A stretch of 64,000 bases of DNA from PGZG01 sp046292765 (GCA_046292765.1 JBKBQA010000007.1:123014-187013); one strand, 5' to 3'; positions 44,701-54,312 are shown, counted from the stretch's first letter. Numbers and translations: made by a program. Notes: generated by a model from the sequence alone, not told the origin.

Positions 44701-46916
44701 TCAGTAATGCTCGCCGAGGTAAAGCTGCCGCCAGCACTGACCAACGTCACGGTGCCGAAATCATTGGTGGCGGTGGTCAAGTTGGCGGTGATCGGCCCCG
44801 CATTCGAGGTCAGCGTGGTGGTACCGGACACCGTCAGCGCACCGCTCTGACTGACATTGCCGCCGGCAGTGCCATTCACGGTGGTGTAGCTGCCACCGGT
44901 GAACTCCAGCGCGCCGCCCGCATTGGCAAACAGGGTGCCGGCGTCACCGCCAATGGTCAGGCCGGTGGCATCACGCACGGAAACCGAGGTAAAGCTGCCG
45001 GTTCCGCCGAGCACGACGTTGTTGAAGTCATTGGTAGCACTATCCAGCGACACGGTGATCGCATTGGTATCGGCGTTCAAATTGGTTTGCCCGGAGACAA
45101 TCACTGAGTTCAGGCCGGAAGAATGGACAATGTTGCCCGCTGCAGTGATATCAAGGCTGCCGGCATCAATGTTGCCAAGCGCCACGCTGCTGCCACTGGT
45201 CAGGCTGACGGCGGAATCCGAGTTCAACGAGATACCGGCCAGGTTGATCAGGCCATCGGCATCAAAACTGATAGTGCCAGCACCGCTGGTGTTGATGGAG
45301 AAGCTGAACAGGCCCGGATTAGTGATGCTGCCATTACCGCCACCGGCCGCCACGCTGTCGGCACTGAAGCTGATCGAGTTACCCGCAGCGAGGACAATAT
45401 CATCGGAATTGAGAAACTCGATCTGGCCGGCCTCAAGAATGATTGACGCACCCGCAGCATTGATCACATCAACGCCAACAGTATCCGTTGCGCCGCCATC
45501 AGCAAAATTGATAGTGGGGACGTTGCCATCAAGGGTGCCGCCGGTGTTAACGATTTGCAGAATTTCCGGATCCAGCAGCAGCGTACCAATGGCGCCATAG
45601 GCTGCGGTCAAATCAACGCTGCCATAGAAGCCCAGATTTTTCTTGCCGGAGACTTCAGCGAAACCGCCATCGCCGCCGTTGGCTCCGCCGGTAGCGCTCA
45701 GGCTGCCGTAGAACCGGGTGACCTCATCGGCCCAGACAATAATGCGACCACCATCTCCATTTTCGATGGCATCGGCCATCAGTGTTGCATTACCAACAAA
45801 AGTGCGTGAGGCATTGCGCACATCCGCGTTGCCGCCCTGATAATCACCACCGATCAGGATCTCGCCACCGCCATTGACGCCAGACACATCAATCACGGCA
45901 CCATTAGTAATGCCGACCAGATCGCCCAACACCTGGACACTACCGCCAACACCCGCTTGCGCCCCGGAAGTGGCGCTAATGCTGCCGGAAACCAATGTCG
46001 TAGCATCACTGTCGACGAGCACGGCGCCGCCGGCGCCCTCGCCAGCACCAGAAACATCAATGGTGCCGGAATGACTGACTGAACCACCATTGGCAGTTAG
46101 AAACACCTGGCCATCACGCTCCTCAACACCGGTCGCTTCAATAATGCCCTGGTTGTTGACCACCGTTGCGGCGAGATCGCCTGCGGCACTGGCGGTCATG
46201 TAAACCCGACCACCTTCCGCAAAAATCAGGTTGTGGTTGGATACGAGGCCATCCACCACAGCGCGATCCACTTCCAGACGAATCAGGCCATCGCCAGTGA
46301 AATCCATGGCGATACGATCGCCCGAGGCAAGCGCCACGGAACCAAGACGGGCGCTGATAATGCCTTCGTTAATGGCCTGACGGCCGAACAGGGCAATGTA
46401 GCCGCCATCGGCCGCTACCAGCTGGCCCTGGTTAATGACATCGCCACCGGCACCTTCGAACAGATAATTGCCGGAAAGAAAATCTGCATCCGCCATGTCC
46501 AGGGTCGACGCCACCAGACCGCCCGCATCCACCCTTGCACCGGGTGCAAACAAAATGCCCGACTGGTTAATCAGGAACACCTGACCACCGGCATTGATGG
46601 AACCGAAAATGTTTGACGGGTTATCACCCACCACCCGGTTCAACACCATGTCGCTGCGTTGCTGCAGGAAGTTCACCGTATTACCGGCGGCAATACTGAA
46701 ATCCTGCCAGTTGATGATCAGGTTAGAGGTGTGCTGATCAACCGTTAGCGAATTGCTGTCGCGGAAGATGTCTGCGTCACCGAAGCGGATGTCTTCCCCC
46801 GAGGGGAGATCCACCGCATGGGCACTCATACCGAGTGATGTCGCCAGCAGTGTCGGCAATGCCAACATGGTCAACCGGCGGCGTGCAGAGAGAAGGGTTT
46901 CCATCTTCCATTTCAT
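32786..46916 (-). CDS. Giant two-partner-secretion adhesin (TpsA/FhaB-like) with C-terminal LysM, interrupted by assembly gap
   Basis: The N-terminus has a long signal peptide (residues 1-34, ending SAHA) and a TPS secretion domain with NPSNIFG (99-105) and NQSG (117-120), which directs export through the TpsB pore. Thousands of residues of Gly/Ala/Thr-rich beta-helix repeats follow, including 66-, 99- and 207-residue units. The C-terminus has a LysM domain (EVRSGDTLWDLAREFLGDP to LIEPGQKINL, near 32840-32995), then a coiled, charged tail. The 97-N gap breaks the frame, but replacing it by the 150 bp present in the neighbouring repeat copy restores one frame of 4,728 codons including stop. 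Cysteine appears absent. Likely a surface adhesin; transcribed with tpsB 100 bp upstream. Confidence 0.88.
35691..36932 (-). repeat. 621-bp repeat in tpsA (207 residues)
   Basis: The segment coding NVLVNAGGSIIDNGETDVDVIATTAQLIAGTSIGEA recurs 621 bp apart (the same bases at 35691 and 36312), and SLLASAN-type segments recur on both sides of the gap. The boundaries given are approximate. Confidence 0.75.
36448..36544. other. Assembly gap (97 N) within tpsA repeat
   Basis: The flanks match bases 35826 and 35977 of the adjacent 621-bp repeat copy, where they are 150 bp apart. The gap is therefore probably 150 bp or 150 plus multiples of 621. Confidence 0.85.
37801..39760 (-). repeat. 297-bp repeats in tpsA (99 residues)
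   Basis: Starts of the same sequence at 37801, 38098 and 38395 give a 297-bp period; the first two units are nearly identical and later units diverge. The unit codes for ITVTGTINGAQTLDL and GTHTTTDSDIDLNGAV-type strands. Confidence 0.85.
41490..42890 (-). repeat. 198-bp repeats in tpsA (66 residues), about seven copies
   Basis: The phrase GTCAGAATGCCGGTCTGGG or a close variant begins at 41683, 41881, 42079, 42277, 42475, 42673 and 42871, exactly 198 bp apart. The unit codes for an ILTVAGTADFTA...ISGAVSLNGAAATIVNDPNLILAAS segment. Confidence 0.9.
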
Positions 46917-47016
46917 GGCTGTTGCCTCTTTTTGGCTGTCAACCGGCCAGTTGCCGGAATTGCGTGACAGCGCAGTTTTGCTTGAAAGTCGTTGTGTTTT
47001 CTTCGCAGCGTGATGA

Positions 47017-48747
47017 TCAGAACCAGTAGATCATCTGCAGCCAGTAATTGACCTTGCTGTCGTCCGGCTGGTCGACAACGGATTCCTTGTCGGCCAAGCG
47101 CCCGGCCACGGTCAGATCGGCATAGAAGGTCTTGCCGGCATTGACGCGCATGCCCAAGCCGGCGCCGTTGCGTGACCAGCTGTCCGGTGCATTGATGGCG
47201 AGGGTCGAGTTCACCTGCGAGGTACCCATGTCGAACAGGCCATAGACCTCCGCCCGGTTCAGCCAGCCATAGCGCTCGGCCAGGGAGGGCAATTCCCGAC
47301 GCAGTTCGGTTTGTACGATCAGGGCACTGTCACCCAGCGCCTCGGACGGACGGTAAGCGCGAACGGCTTGCGGACCACCCAGCCCCATACGCTCCGAGGT
47401 ATCGAGCGTATCGCCGCTGTACTGACCATCCATGCGGATGCTTGCGCTCCACAAGGGCTTCAGCCGCTGAATGCGCTGATGACTGAAGTTCAGCAGACTG
47501 AACTTGCCTTCAAAGCGGGGATCACCACCGGGGGCCGCGCCGCCATCCTCTGCCTCGACATCAGAAAGGCCAAAGCGCAACGATGCGGAATAGGTGCTGA
47601 CAGCACCGCCGTAGAAATCATCTCGATAATCGCCAACCACGCCCAGATCAATGATGTTCAGCGTGTAATCCGCCTCTTCAATCACCGGGATCAGGAACGG
47701 CGCACCGAAATCGCGGGTAAAGTTGCGATTCTCGAACGCAAGTCGCGCAGTGACGTTACGTTCCCGGCTGCGAACAAACGCGTGGGAACCATACAGGCTG
47801 ATGGTAGTAGCGGTGTTTTCAATCTCGAGGTTCTTGAACTCCTCGCCGAGCTCAGAGATCAGATGGGAGAAGCTGAGACCCATGCGCGAGGCGGGGGTGA
47901 ATACGGGCACTTCATAGCGCAGTGCGCCGTAGAAGGTGTCACCGGAATCGGACAGCATGGGGCGGAAGGTCAGGCGATCGCCAATATCAAAGAGGTTATT
48001 GGCGCCAATCACCATGCCGAGGCGGTGCTCGCCCGTGACTGGAGATCCGAAATTGTTGTAGTCGACAGAGAAATCGAAGGTGCCTTCGTCAATGATGTTC
48101 AGCACCACATCCGAAGTGCCGGTTCGCTCGCCGGGACGCAGCGCCACTTCGGCGCGCAGGCCGGGAAGATCATTCAGCAGCAGTGCGCCGTATTCCAGAT
48201 CGGCTTCGTTGATGATGCCGGTATTTTCAAGGCGCGCCATGTGCGCGCGCACTCGCTGTTCGGAAATCGGGGAATTGCCCTCTACCCGTACCGCACCAAG
48301 CACGCCCTCAAGCACGGCAATCCGCACTTCACCATTCTGGATCGCCTGCTCCGGAACGTAGGCGCGCGCCACGATATAGCCGGCATCACGATAGTGACGG
48401 GTAATGCGGGAGGTGGCTTCGAGCAACCGGGTGAAGGTGATCGTACCCTGCATATCGGCGATCAGGGCGGCGAGCTCCTGCTGCGAGAACAGGGTGTTGC
48501 CACGGAATGAAAACTGGCTGACATCGAACTGCCGATCGGCGACTGCGCGCATTGGCGGTTCATCGGGAATATCGAAACGAAGCTCCGGGACAGGGCGAAG
48601 GGTGTCAGGGCGGTCACGCTCGAACTGCCGTTGCTCTGCACCGGGATCCAATAGCGGCGTGTCATCGGCATGCACTCCTGATGACATCACGACAAGACTC
48701 AACACTACGCCGGCCAGCAATGGCCGCATCCTGAAACGATTACGCAT
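47017..48747 (-). CDS. TpsB outer-membrane transporter (ShlB/FhaC family)
   Basis: This is the pore partner that exports and folds TpsA. The 576-residue protein has a signal peptide (cut after SGVHA, residue 27), a POTRA_2-type region (FSFRGNTLFSQQELAALI, GYIVARAYVPEQAIQNGEVRIAVLEG), a second POTRA (VRVEGNSPISEQRVRAHM), and a C-terminal 16-strand barrel. The barrel carries the VRAYRPSEALGD motif, which corresponds to the VRGY loop of the family, and ends in a C-terminal Phe (LQMIYWF), the usual Bam signal. It is directly upstream of tpsA in the same orientation, the standard tpsB-tpsA operon. Confidence 0.95.
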   Translation of the reverse strand: MRNRFRMRPLLAGVVLSLVVMSSGVHADDTPLLDPGAEQRQFERDRPDTLRPVPELRFDIPDEPPMRAVADRQFDVSQFSFRGNTLFSQQELAALIADMQGTITFTRLLEATSRITRHYRDAGYIVARAYVPEQAIQNGEVRIAVLEGVLGAVRVEGNSPISEQRVRAHMARLENTGIINEADLEYGALLLNDLPGLRAEVALRPGERTGTSDVVLNIIDEGTFDFSVDYNNFGSPVTGEHRLGMVIGANNLFDIGDRLTFRPMLSDSGDTFYGALRYEVPVFTPASRMGLSFSHLISELGEEFKNLEIENTATTISLYGSHAFVRSRERNVTARLAFENRNFTRDFGAPFLIPVIEEADYTLNIIDLGVVGDYRDDFYGGAVSTYSASLRFGLSDVEAEDGGAAPGGDPRFEGKFSLLNFSHQRIQRLKPLWSASIRMDGQYSGDTLDTSERMGLGGPQAVRAYRPSEALGDSALIVQTELRRELPSLAERYGWLNRAEVYGLFDMGTSQVNSTLAINAPDSWSRNGAGLGMRVNAGKTFYADLTVAGRLADKESVVDQPDDSKVNYWLQMIYWF

Positions 48748-49125
48748 TAATCCCCCGAACGCAGCCCCTGATGGGCCGCTTGTCGCTATTCAACAGTCAA
48801 TTACCGGGGAGAGCAGGGTGCTGGAGAACGAAAAAAATCCGCTTTCTGCCCTTCCCGGACATGACTTCACCAATCCGCAGATCCACCAGCGCTCGGGCTT
48901 TCCCGACCACCAAACCGACCCACTTGTCCACGCCAGTGTCGAACGGTACCTCAGGAATGTGACATTTATCAACCTTTTACATTAGGGTGCGTCACATCTT
49001 TTTAGCTCAAGGGGGCTCACTACGGCGCCGGTATGGGCGCTGCCAGAGGCCAGGCTTTCTGGCACACTGTGTGCCGCAACGGCGTCCATCCCGGCGCCCC
49101 GATAAAACATAAGGCATTGTTTTAA
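48748..49125. other. Divergent control region of tpsB and the small membrane protein gene
   Basis: These 378 bases contain no credible gene. Inverted repeats ATGTGAC (48957-48963) and GTCACAT (48991-48997), 27 bp apart, flank an A/T-rich stretch and could be regulator half-sites. The promoters themselves are not obvious. Confidence 0.4.
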
Positions 49126-49344
49126 ATGATTTATTTATCTTTTCGCCTCAACCCCGTCCAAGCCATTGCCAGGGCCGCCCTGATCGCCATCACCCTGTCG
49201 GTCGCCGTCCCGGCCATTGCCGAACCCCCCAATCCAGCCCCCATGACCCAGCAGGCCCAGAACAACCGGCCCTACCTGCTTGTGTTCCCGGTCATCGTGC
49301 TGGGGATCATCGGGGTGCTGCTGGTGGTCAAGCGGCGCAAGTAG
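49126..49344 (+). CDS. Small membrane protein with signal peptide and C-terminal TM plus KRRK
   Basis: A 72-residue protein: an N-terminal signal-like segment (AARAALIAITLSVAVPAIAE type), a short Pro/Gln-rich stretch (PPNPAPMTQQAQNN), one transmembrane helix (YLLVFPVIVLGIIGVLLVV) and a terminal KRRK. The mature protein would be anchored with its C-terminus in the cytoplasm. The order hydrophobic helix plus basic end resembles protein-sorting tails, but no PEP, LPXTG or GG motif precedes it. It is divergent from tpsB and is followed by a clear terminator. ATG 49126 has AAGG 12 bp upstream. Confidence 0.6.
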   Translation: MIYLSFRLNPVQAIARAALIAITLSVAVPAIAEPPNPAPMTQQAQNNRPYLLVFPVIVLGIIGVLLVVKRRK

Positions 49345-49373
49345 CCTTCAGCTGTGGACACAGATAAGCAGAG

Positions 49374-49395
49374 AAGGCGCCTTTCGGCGCCTTTT
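49374..49395 (+). terminator. Rho-independent terminator of the small membrane protein gene
   Basis: AAGGCGCC-TTTC-GGCGCCTT followed by TT; the hairpin is also usable from the purA side. Confidence 0.8.
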
Positions 49396-49400
49396 CGTCT

Positions 49401-49420
49401 CGCGGCAGGAATGCCGCTAC
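49401..49420 (-). repeat. REP-like hairpin
   Basis: On the minus strand GTAGCGGCATTCCTGCCGCG resembles the first part of the REP-like element at 55735-55764 (GGAGCGGCAATCCTGCCGCA). It lies just downstream of purA. Confidence 0.5.
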
Positions 49421-49436
49421 GACAGCGGTTGCCGTG

Positions 49437-50729
49437 TTATTCGAACGGGTGGCGCAGGACGATGGTTTCGTTGCGGTCGGGGCCGGTGGAAATGATGTCG
49501 ATCGGCGCGCCAGTGACTTCCTCGATGCGCTTGATGTAGGCACGGGCATTCGCCGGCAGGTCGGCCACCGTTTGGGCGCCGACGGTGGACTCGTCCCAGC
49601 CCGGCATGTCTTCGTACACCGGCTCCATCAGGGCGTAGGAGTCCGCGTCCCAGGCGGCGGAAATCACCTCGCCGGCGGCGGTGCGGTAACCGACACAGAT
49701 GGATACCGTCTTCAGTCCGTCCAGCACATCGAGTTTGGTCAGACACAGGCCGCTGATGGAGTTGATCTGGATGGCGCGACGCAGGCCCACCGCATCAAAC
49801 CAGCCGCAGCGGCGGGCGCGACCCGTGGTGGAGCCGAACTCATGGCCACGCTCGGCAAGACGGCGACCAACATCATCGAACAGTTCAGTCGGGAACGGGC
49901 CGGAACCGACGCGGGTGGTATAGGCCTTGGTAATACCCAGCACATAGTCAAGGTACAGCGGACCAAAACCGGAGCCGGTGGCAGTGCCGCCGGCAGTGGT
50001 GTTGGAGCTGGTGACAAACGGATAGGTGCCGTGGTCAATATCCAGCAGCGTGCCCTGAGCGCCCTCGAACATAATGTTCTCGCCGCGCATGCGGCTGTCG
50101 TGGAGGATGGTGGTGACATCCGACACCATCGGCCGCAACTCTTCACCAAAGGCGATGGTTTCGTCGAGCGTCTGCTGGAAATCCACCGGCTCGGCGTTGT
50201 AGTAATTGCGCAGCACGAAGTTGTGATAGTCGAGCATTTCGCCAAGCTTGGCGGCAAAGCGTTCGCGCTGATAGATATCACCGAGGCGAACACCACGACG
50301 GGCGGCCTTGTCTTCGTAAGCCGGACCAATGCCGCGACCGGTGGTGCCAATCTTGGCTTCGCCGCGGGCTTTTTCCCGCGCCTGATCCAGCGCCACATGC
50401 ACCGGCAGAATCAGCGGACAAGCCGGCGACAAGCGCAGGCGCTCACGCACCGGCACCCCGTTGGCTTCGAGGCCGCGGATTTCCCGCATCAGCGCGTCCG
50501 GCGCCAGCACCACACCATTGCCGATCAGGCAAAGCACGTTGTCGCGCAGAATGCCCGAAGGAATAAGATGCAGAACGGTTTTCTTACCGTCGATCACCAG
50601 CGTGTGACCCGCATTATGGCCGCCCTGAAAGCGTGCCACACAGGCCACCTGTTCTGTCAGCAGGTCTACGATCTTGCCCTTGCCTTCATCACCCCACTGG
50701 GTGCCGAGAATTACAACGTTCTTGCCCAT
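49437..50729 (-). CDS. purA: Adenylosuccinate synthetase
   Basis: PurA joins IMP and aspartate with GTP on the way to AMP. The 430-residue protein begins MGKNVVILGTQWGDEGKGKIVDLLTE with the GDEGKGK P-loop, and shows GGHNAGHTLV, TTGRGIGPAYEDKAARRGVR and the C-terminal STGPDRNETIVLRHPF. It is 27 bp after hisZ and ends the leftward cluster; next to its stop are a REP-like hairpin and the TPS locus. Confidence 0.98.
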   Translation of the reverse strand: MGKNVVILGTQWGDEGKGKIVDLLTEQVACVARFQGGHNAGHTLVIDGKKTVLHLIPSGILRDNVLCLIGNGVVLAPDALMREIRGLEANGVPVRERLRLSPACPLILPVHVALDQAREKARGEAKIGTTGRGIGPAYEDKAARRGVRLGDIYQRERFAAKLGEMLDYHNFVLRNYYNAEPVDFQQTLDETIAFGEELRPMVSDVTTILHDSRMRGENIMFEGAQGTLLDIDHGTYPFVTSSNTTAGGTATGSGFGPLYLDYVLGITKAYTTRVGSGPFPTELFDDVGRRLAERGHEFGSTTGRARRCGWFDAVGLRRAIQINSISGLCLTKLDVLDGLKTVSICVGYRTAAGEVISAAWDADSYALMEPVYEDMPGWDESTVGAQTVADLPANARAYIKRIEEVTGAPIDIISTGPDRNETIVLRHPFE

Positions 50730-50756
50730 GGCCTGTTTATCGTCACGGTTGGTGGA

Positions 50757-51932
50757 TTAAAGGGTTTCAACTTTCCAGACGCCGGACTGGTTTACCAGTC
50801 GACGATGACAATTCAATGCTGCAGCGTCGTTGTCCGCCCCCGGCAGCGTCACAATCACGGTGTCACCATCGGCGCGCAGCCGACTCACTGCTGCAGCAAA
50901 ATCAGCATCAAGCCAGTCGCCTTCGGCGAGCACGGCGCCGGCCATCAGCGCACGGCGACCATTGGCGAGCAGGCGCAGATCCGCACTGAAGCCGGTAGCC
51001 GGCCGGGCGCGGCCAAATACTTCGCCGATATGATCGTAGCGACCGCCCTTGGCAACCGGCTCGCTGGCAGCGCCCACATAAGCCGCAAACAGGGCACCGG
51101 TGTGATAGTGATAGCCACGCAGCTCGCCGGCATCCAGATGCAACTGCACAGACGGATAGCGGCTGCTGACAAACTGCGCCAGTGCATCCAGCTCGTCAAT
51201 CGCCGCCAGCACCTCGGCACCGAACGGCGCCAGCTCGTCGCGGGCACGCGTGAGCACCGTGCGATCACCGGCCAGCCACGGCAGCGCCGCCAGCGCATCG
51301 CGCAATTCGGTGGTCAGCGACAGTTCAGCGAGAAAGGCATCGAGTTCATCGCGAGCCTTGCGCAGATAGATATCCGACAGCGCCGCCTCGTCATCCGCTG
51401 CCAGACCGGCACGGCGCACCAGCGCGCGGTAGATGCCGACGTGGCCAAGATCGAGGGTGACACCATTCAACCCGGCTTCCGCCAGCATATCGAGCAGCAG
51501 GGCGATCACTTCCGCATCGCTTTGCACACCGGCGTGGCCAAACAGCTCGACGCCAATCTGGTACGGCGTGCGAGAGCCGCCCGGCTGGCAGCGGGTACGC
51601 ACGGCGGTGCTGCAATAGCACAAGCGGGTGGGTGCAGTGCGACGCAGGCTGTGGGCATCAATGCGCGCCACCTGCGGGGTAATATCGGGACGAATGCCCA
51701 TCAGCCGACCGGTCTGCTGGTCGGTGAGCTTGAAGGTTTCCCGCTCCAGATCCCGGCCAGTGCCGTTTAGCAGCGAGTCGAGAAATTCAATCAGGGGCGG
51801 GAACACCAGCTGGTAGCCCCAGCGACCGAACAGGTCCAGCAGCTGACGGCGCAGCGACTCAATCGCCGCCGCACGCTCAGGCAGAATTTCCTCGACACCG
51901 TCGGGGAGCAGCCACTGTTCTTCGCGATTCAT
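50757..51932 (-). CDS. hisZ: ATP phosphoribosyltransferase regulatory subunit
   Basis: HisZ is a catalytically silent histidyl-tRNA synthetase relative that forms the histidine-feedback complex with a short HisG. The 391-residue protein has class II synthetase motifs (LFGRWGYQLVFPPLIEFLDSLL, DQQTGRLMGIRPDITPQVARI) but no anticodon-binding domain. The ATG at 51932 (MNREEQWLLPDGVEEILP) overlaps the upstream stop as ATGA; earlier frames run over the DUF2065 gene. HisZ implies that a short HisG is encoded elsewhere. The position hflC-DUF2065-hisZ-purA is conserved in Pseudomonas. Confidence 0.96.
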   Translation of the reverse strand: MNREEQWLLPDGVEEILPERAAAIESLRRQLLDLFGRWGYQLVFPPLIEFLDSLLNGTGRDLERETFKLTDQQTGRLMGIRPDITPQVARIDAHSLRRTAPTRLCYCSTAVRTRCQPGGSRTPYQIGVELFGHAGVQSDAEVIALLLDMLAEAGLNGVTLDLGHVGIYRALVRRAGLAADDEAALSDIYLRKARDELDAFLAELSLTTELRDALAALPWLAGDRTVLTRARDELAPFGAEVLAAIDELDALAQFVSSRYPSVQLHLDAGELRGYHYHTGALFAAYVGAASEPVAKGGRYDHIGEVFGRARPATGFSADLRLLANGRRALMAGAVLAEGDWLDADFAAAVSRLRADGDTVIVTLPGADNDAAALNCHRRLVNQSGVWKVETL

Positions 51933-52129
51933 GCCTGTCCGTTCTTCAGCAACCAGAGAAAGAAGGCGCCGGCCAGCATGGCCATGGTGCCCATGGTTCG
52001 CAGGGCGCGGTCGTCGAGACGGGCCAGCATGGCCGCCACCTCGCGCAGACGACGGGGCATGAGAGCCAGTGTCATGCCCTCGATGATGGCCACCAGGCAC
52101 AACGCCATGGCCAGCAGTCCCCAGTCCAT
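51929..52129 (-). CDS. Small DUF2065 inner-membrane protein
   Basis: A 66-residue protein with two hydrophobic helices (WGLLAMALCLVAIIEGMTLAL and MGTMAMLAGAFFLWLL) and a conserved MPRRLREVAAMLARLDDRALRTMG middle, typical of the YjeT/DUF2065 family. Function is unknown; the gene consistently sits between hflC and hisZ or purA. Its stop overlaps the hisZ ATG by 4 bp. Confidence 0.92.
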   Translation of the reverse strand: MDWGLLAMALCLVAIIEGMTLALMPRRLREVAAMLARLDDRALRTMGTMAMLAGAFFLWLLKNGQA

Positions 52130-52248
52130 CCTGCCCACCCTGTCATAAAAAGGCCGGGCGTCTGGTCAGCCAGACGGCCCGGCGCGCGGATTGTAGCACC
52201 GGATGGTGCCCGGTCACACCGGCAGCGGGCCGCCAGTGTGACCAACGG

Positions 52249-53145
52249 TCAGCGGCTGCCCGCTGCCTTTTTCAGGTAACGGAAGAAGTCGCTATCCGGT
52301 TCCAGCACCATCAGGTCCTCCGGGCTCGACAGACTGGCGCGGTAGGCCTCCAGGCTGCGGTAGAAGCGGAAGAACTCGGCGTCGCGACTGAAGGCACGGG
52401 CGTAGATGGAGGCCGCCTCTGCGTCGCCGGTACCACGCAGGATCTGCGAATCCCGGTAGGCTTCAGCGATCAGTACCGTGACCTGACGATCGGCCTCGGC
52501 GCGAATACGCTCGGAATCCTCACGACCCTGGGCGCGGTGACCGGCGGCATCCCGGGCACGCTCGGCGCGCATCCGGTCAAACACGGTGCCACGAACTTCA
52601 TCGGGCCAGTCGACACGCTTGACGCGGATATCGATCACTTCAATGCCCATGTCTTCGAGGGTGCGGATGTTGACGCGCTGGGCGACCTGATTCATCACCG
52701 CCTCGCGCTCACCCGCCACCACATCATTGACCGTGCGAGCGGAAAACTCGTCACGCAACGCCTGCTGGACCCGGCCATCCAGACGCTGCTGTGCTTCGCG
52801 CTGGATCAATGAGCCGTCGGAGGTGCCGCTGCCGAGCGTGGTGACATAGCGCTGCACATCGGCAATGCGCCAGATCACGAACGAATCGACGTTCAGCACC
52901 TTCTTTTCCGAGGTCAGGAACGGCTGGGTCGGCACACCATAGGTCAGCACGCGGCCATCGACCCGCACCACCGACTGCAGGAACGGCAGCTTGCCGTAGA
53001 GCCCAGGCGGAATGTCCGATTTGACAATACGACCGAACTGCTTCAGCACCGCCTTTTCGGTTTCGTTGACGATGTAGTATGACTCGGAGGCGATCACGAA
53101 AATGAGCGCCAGCAACGCCAGAGTGAGAGTGCTTCTCTGTGACAT
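52249..53145 (-). CDS. hflC: Protease modulator HflC
   Basis: HflC and HflK form an SPFH-domain complex in the inner membrane that encloses and modulates the FtsH protease. The 298-residue protein has an N-terminal membrane helix (TLALLALIFVIASESYYIV), the SPFH domain (ETEKAVLKQFGRI, GIEVIDIRVKRVDWPDEVRGTVFDRMRAERARDAAGHRAQGREDSERI) and a C-terminal helical stalk (AEAYRDSQILRGTGDAEAASIYA). Its ATG overlaps the hflK stop by one base. Confidence 0.97.
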   Translation of the reverse strand: MSQRSTLTLALLALIFVIASESYYIVNETEKAVLKQFGRIVKSDIPPGLYGKLPFLQSVVRVDGRVLTYGVPTQPFLTSEKKVLNVDSFVIWRIADVQRYVTTLGSGTSDGSLIQREAQQRLDGRVQQALRDEFSARTVNDVVAGEREAVMNQVAQRVNIRTLEDMGIEVIDIRVKRVDWPDEVRGTVFDRMRAERARDAAGHRAQGREDSERIRAEADRQVTVLIAEAYRDSQILRGTGDAEAASIYARAFSRDAEFFRFYRSLEAYRASLSSPEDLMVLEPDSDFFRYLKKAAGSR

Positions 53146-54290
53146 CAGCGGATCTCCCTTGAGCGAGTGCCATAGCCGGTTTGCGGACGCTCATTGGTGG
53201 ACGAGCTGCGCGGCGCCGGCTGGCCGGAGGCACTGTCACCACCGGAACGGAGCGGTGCCTCGCGAGACTGCTTCTGCTGCTTGATCATCTGATCGAGCGG
53301 CAGGTACAGCATGTTGTTACCCTGTTTGGTGTCGATCAGCACCTTGCTGACACCGGACATCACCTGCTCCATGGTCTCGATGTAGAGACGATCGCGGGTG
53401 ATCGCCGGGGCGCGACGGTACTCGGTCAACAACGCTTCGAAGCGCTGCGCATCACCTTCGGCCTGGGAAATTTTCTGGGCCCGGTAGGCTTCCGCTTCCT
53501 CGCGCATCCGCTGGGCACGACCACGCGCATCCGGGATGATGCCGTTGGCGTAGGTCTGCGCCTCGTTACGGAAACGCTCTTCATCTTCTTTTGCCCGCGC
53601 CACATCAGCGAAAGCGTCACGCACGGCTTCCGGTGCGGCGGTACGATCAAGCAGCAACTCGATGACGAACAGGCCGGTGTTATAGCGATCCAGATATTCC
53701 TGCAAACGCGCCTTCACATCGGTACCGATACGCTCCCGCTCCTCAATCAGAACCTGATCCATGTTCGAGGCACCGACAACCTGACGCAGGGCACTTTCGA
53801 GCGCATTGCGCAGCACGGCTTCGGAATCAGCCACCCGCAGCACATAGGTCGCCGCGTCGACGACGCGATACTGCACCTTGAGATCCACCCCGACGATATT
53901 GGTATCGCGGGTCAGCATCTCTTCGCGCAGGCTGTATTCTCGGGTCTGGTCGACATTGACCTTGCGGTAGCGCTCTACGGGCGGCCAGTGCCAGTTCAGA
54001 CCGGGGCCGAGCGTGCGGTCGTATTTACCGAAGCTGAGCACCACGGCTCGCTCCTGCTGGTCAACGGCAAAGGCCGCCCAGAATACGTACAGCACTGCCA
54101 ATGCGGCGAACACGATGACCAGCAGGGAGGCACCGCCACCGCTGCTACCGCCGCCGCTCTTGCCGCCAAATAGTCCTGAAAACTTGCCACGCAGGTTCTT
54201 CAGCACTTCATCCAGATCGGGCGGACCCTGATCGCCGCCACCACCCCAGGGATCTCGGGGCTTGTTTCCGCCAGGTTCGTTCCAGGCCAT
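53145..54290 (-). CDS. hflK: FtsH protease activity modulator HflK
   Basis: The 381-residue partner of HflC. It starts with the Gly/Pro-rich cytoplasmic segment MAWNEPGGNKPRDPWGGGGDQGPPDLDEVL, then a membrane helix (LLVIVFAALAVLYVFWAAFAV), the SPFH domain (VDQQERAVVLSFGKYDRTLGPGLNWHWP) and a long Ala/Glu/Arg-rich stalk (RAQRMREEAEAYRAQKISQAEGDAQRF). It is 22 bp after hflX. Confidence 0.97.
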   Translation of the reverse strand: MAWNEPGGNKPRDPWGGGGDQGPPDLDEVLKNLRGKFSGLFGGKSGGGSSGGGASLLVIVFAALAVLYVFWAAFAVDQQERAVVLSFGKYDRTLGPGLNWHWPPVERYRKVNVDQTREYSLREEMLTRDTNIVGVDLKVQYRVVDAATYVLRVADSEAVLRNALESALRQVVGASNMDQVLIEERERIGTDVKARLQEYLDRYNTGLFVIELLLDRTAAPEAVRDAFADVARAKEDEERFRNEAQTYANGIIPDARGRAQRMREEAEAYRAQKISQAEGDAQRFEALLTEYRRAPAITRDRLYIETMEQVMSGVSKVLIDTKQGNNMLYLPLDQMIKQQKQSREAPLRSGGDSASGQPAPRSSSTNERPQTGYGTRSREIR

Positions 54291-54312
54291 TGATTTCTCC
54301 GCTTACTACCGC

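Noticed and set aside
37512..45107. Further long plus-strand frames opposite tpsA (37512-38711, 41697-43361, 43728-45107)
   Set aside because: Same reason; their proteins are repeat artefacts such as GRRQNQVRVVDDGRR-type strings.
48957..48997. CRP site upstream of tpsB
   Set aside because: TGTGAC and GTCACA are present but 28 bases apart instead of about 6, so the CRP operator does not fit.
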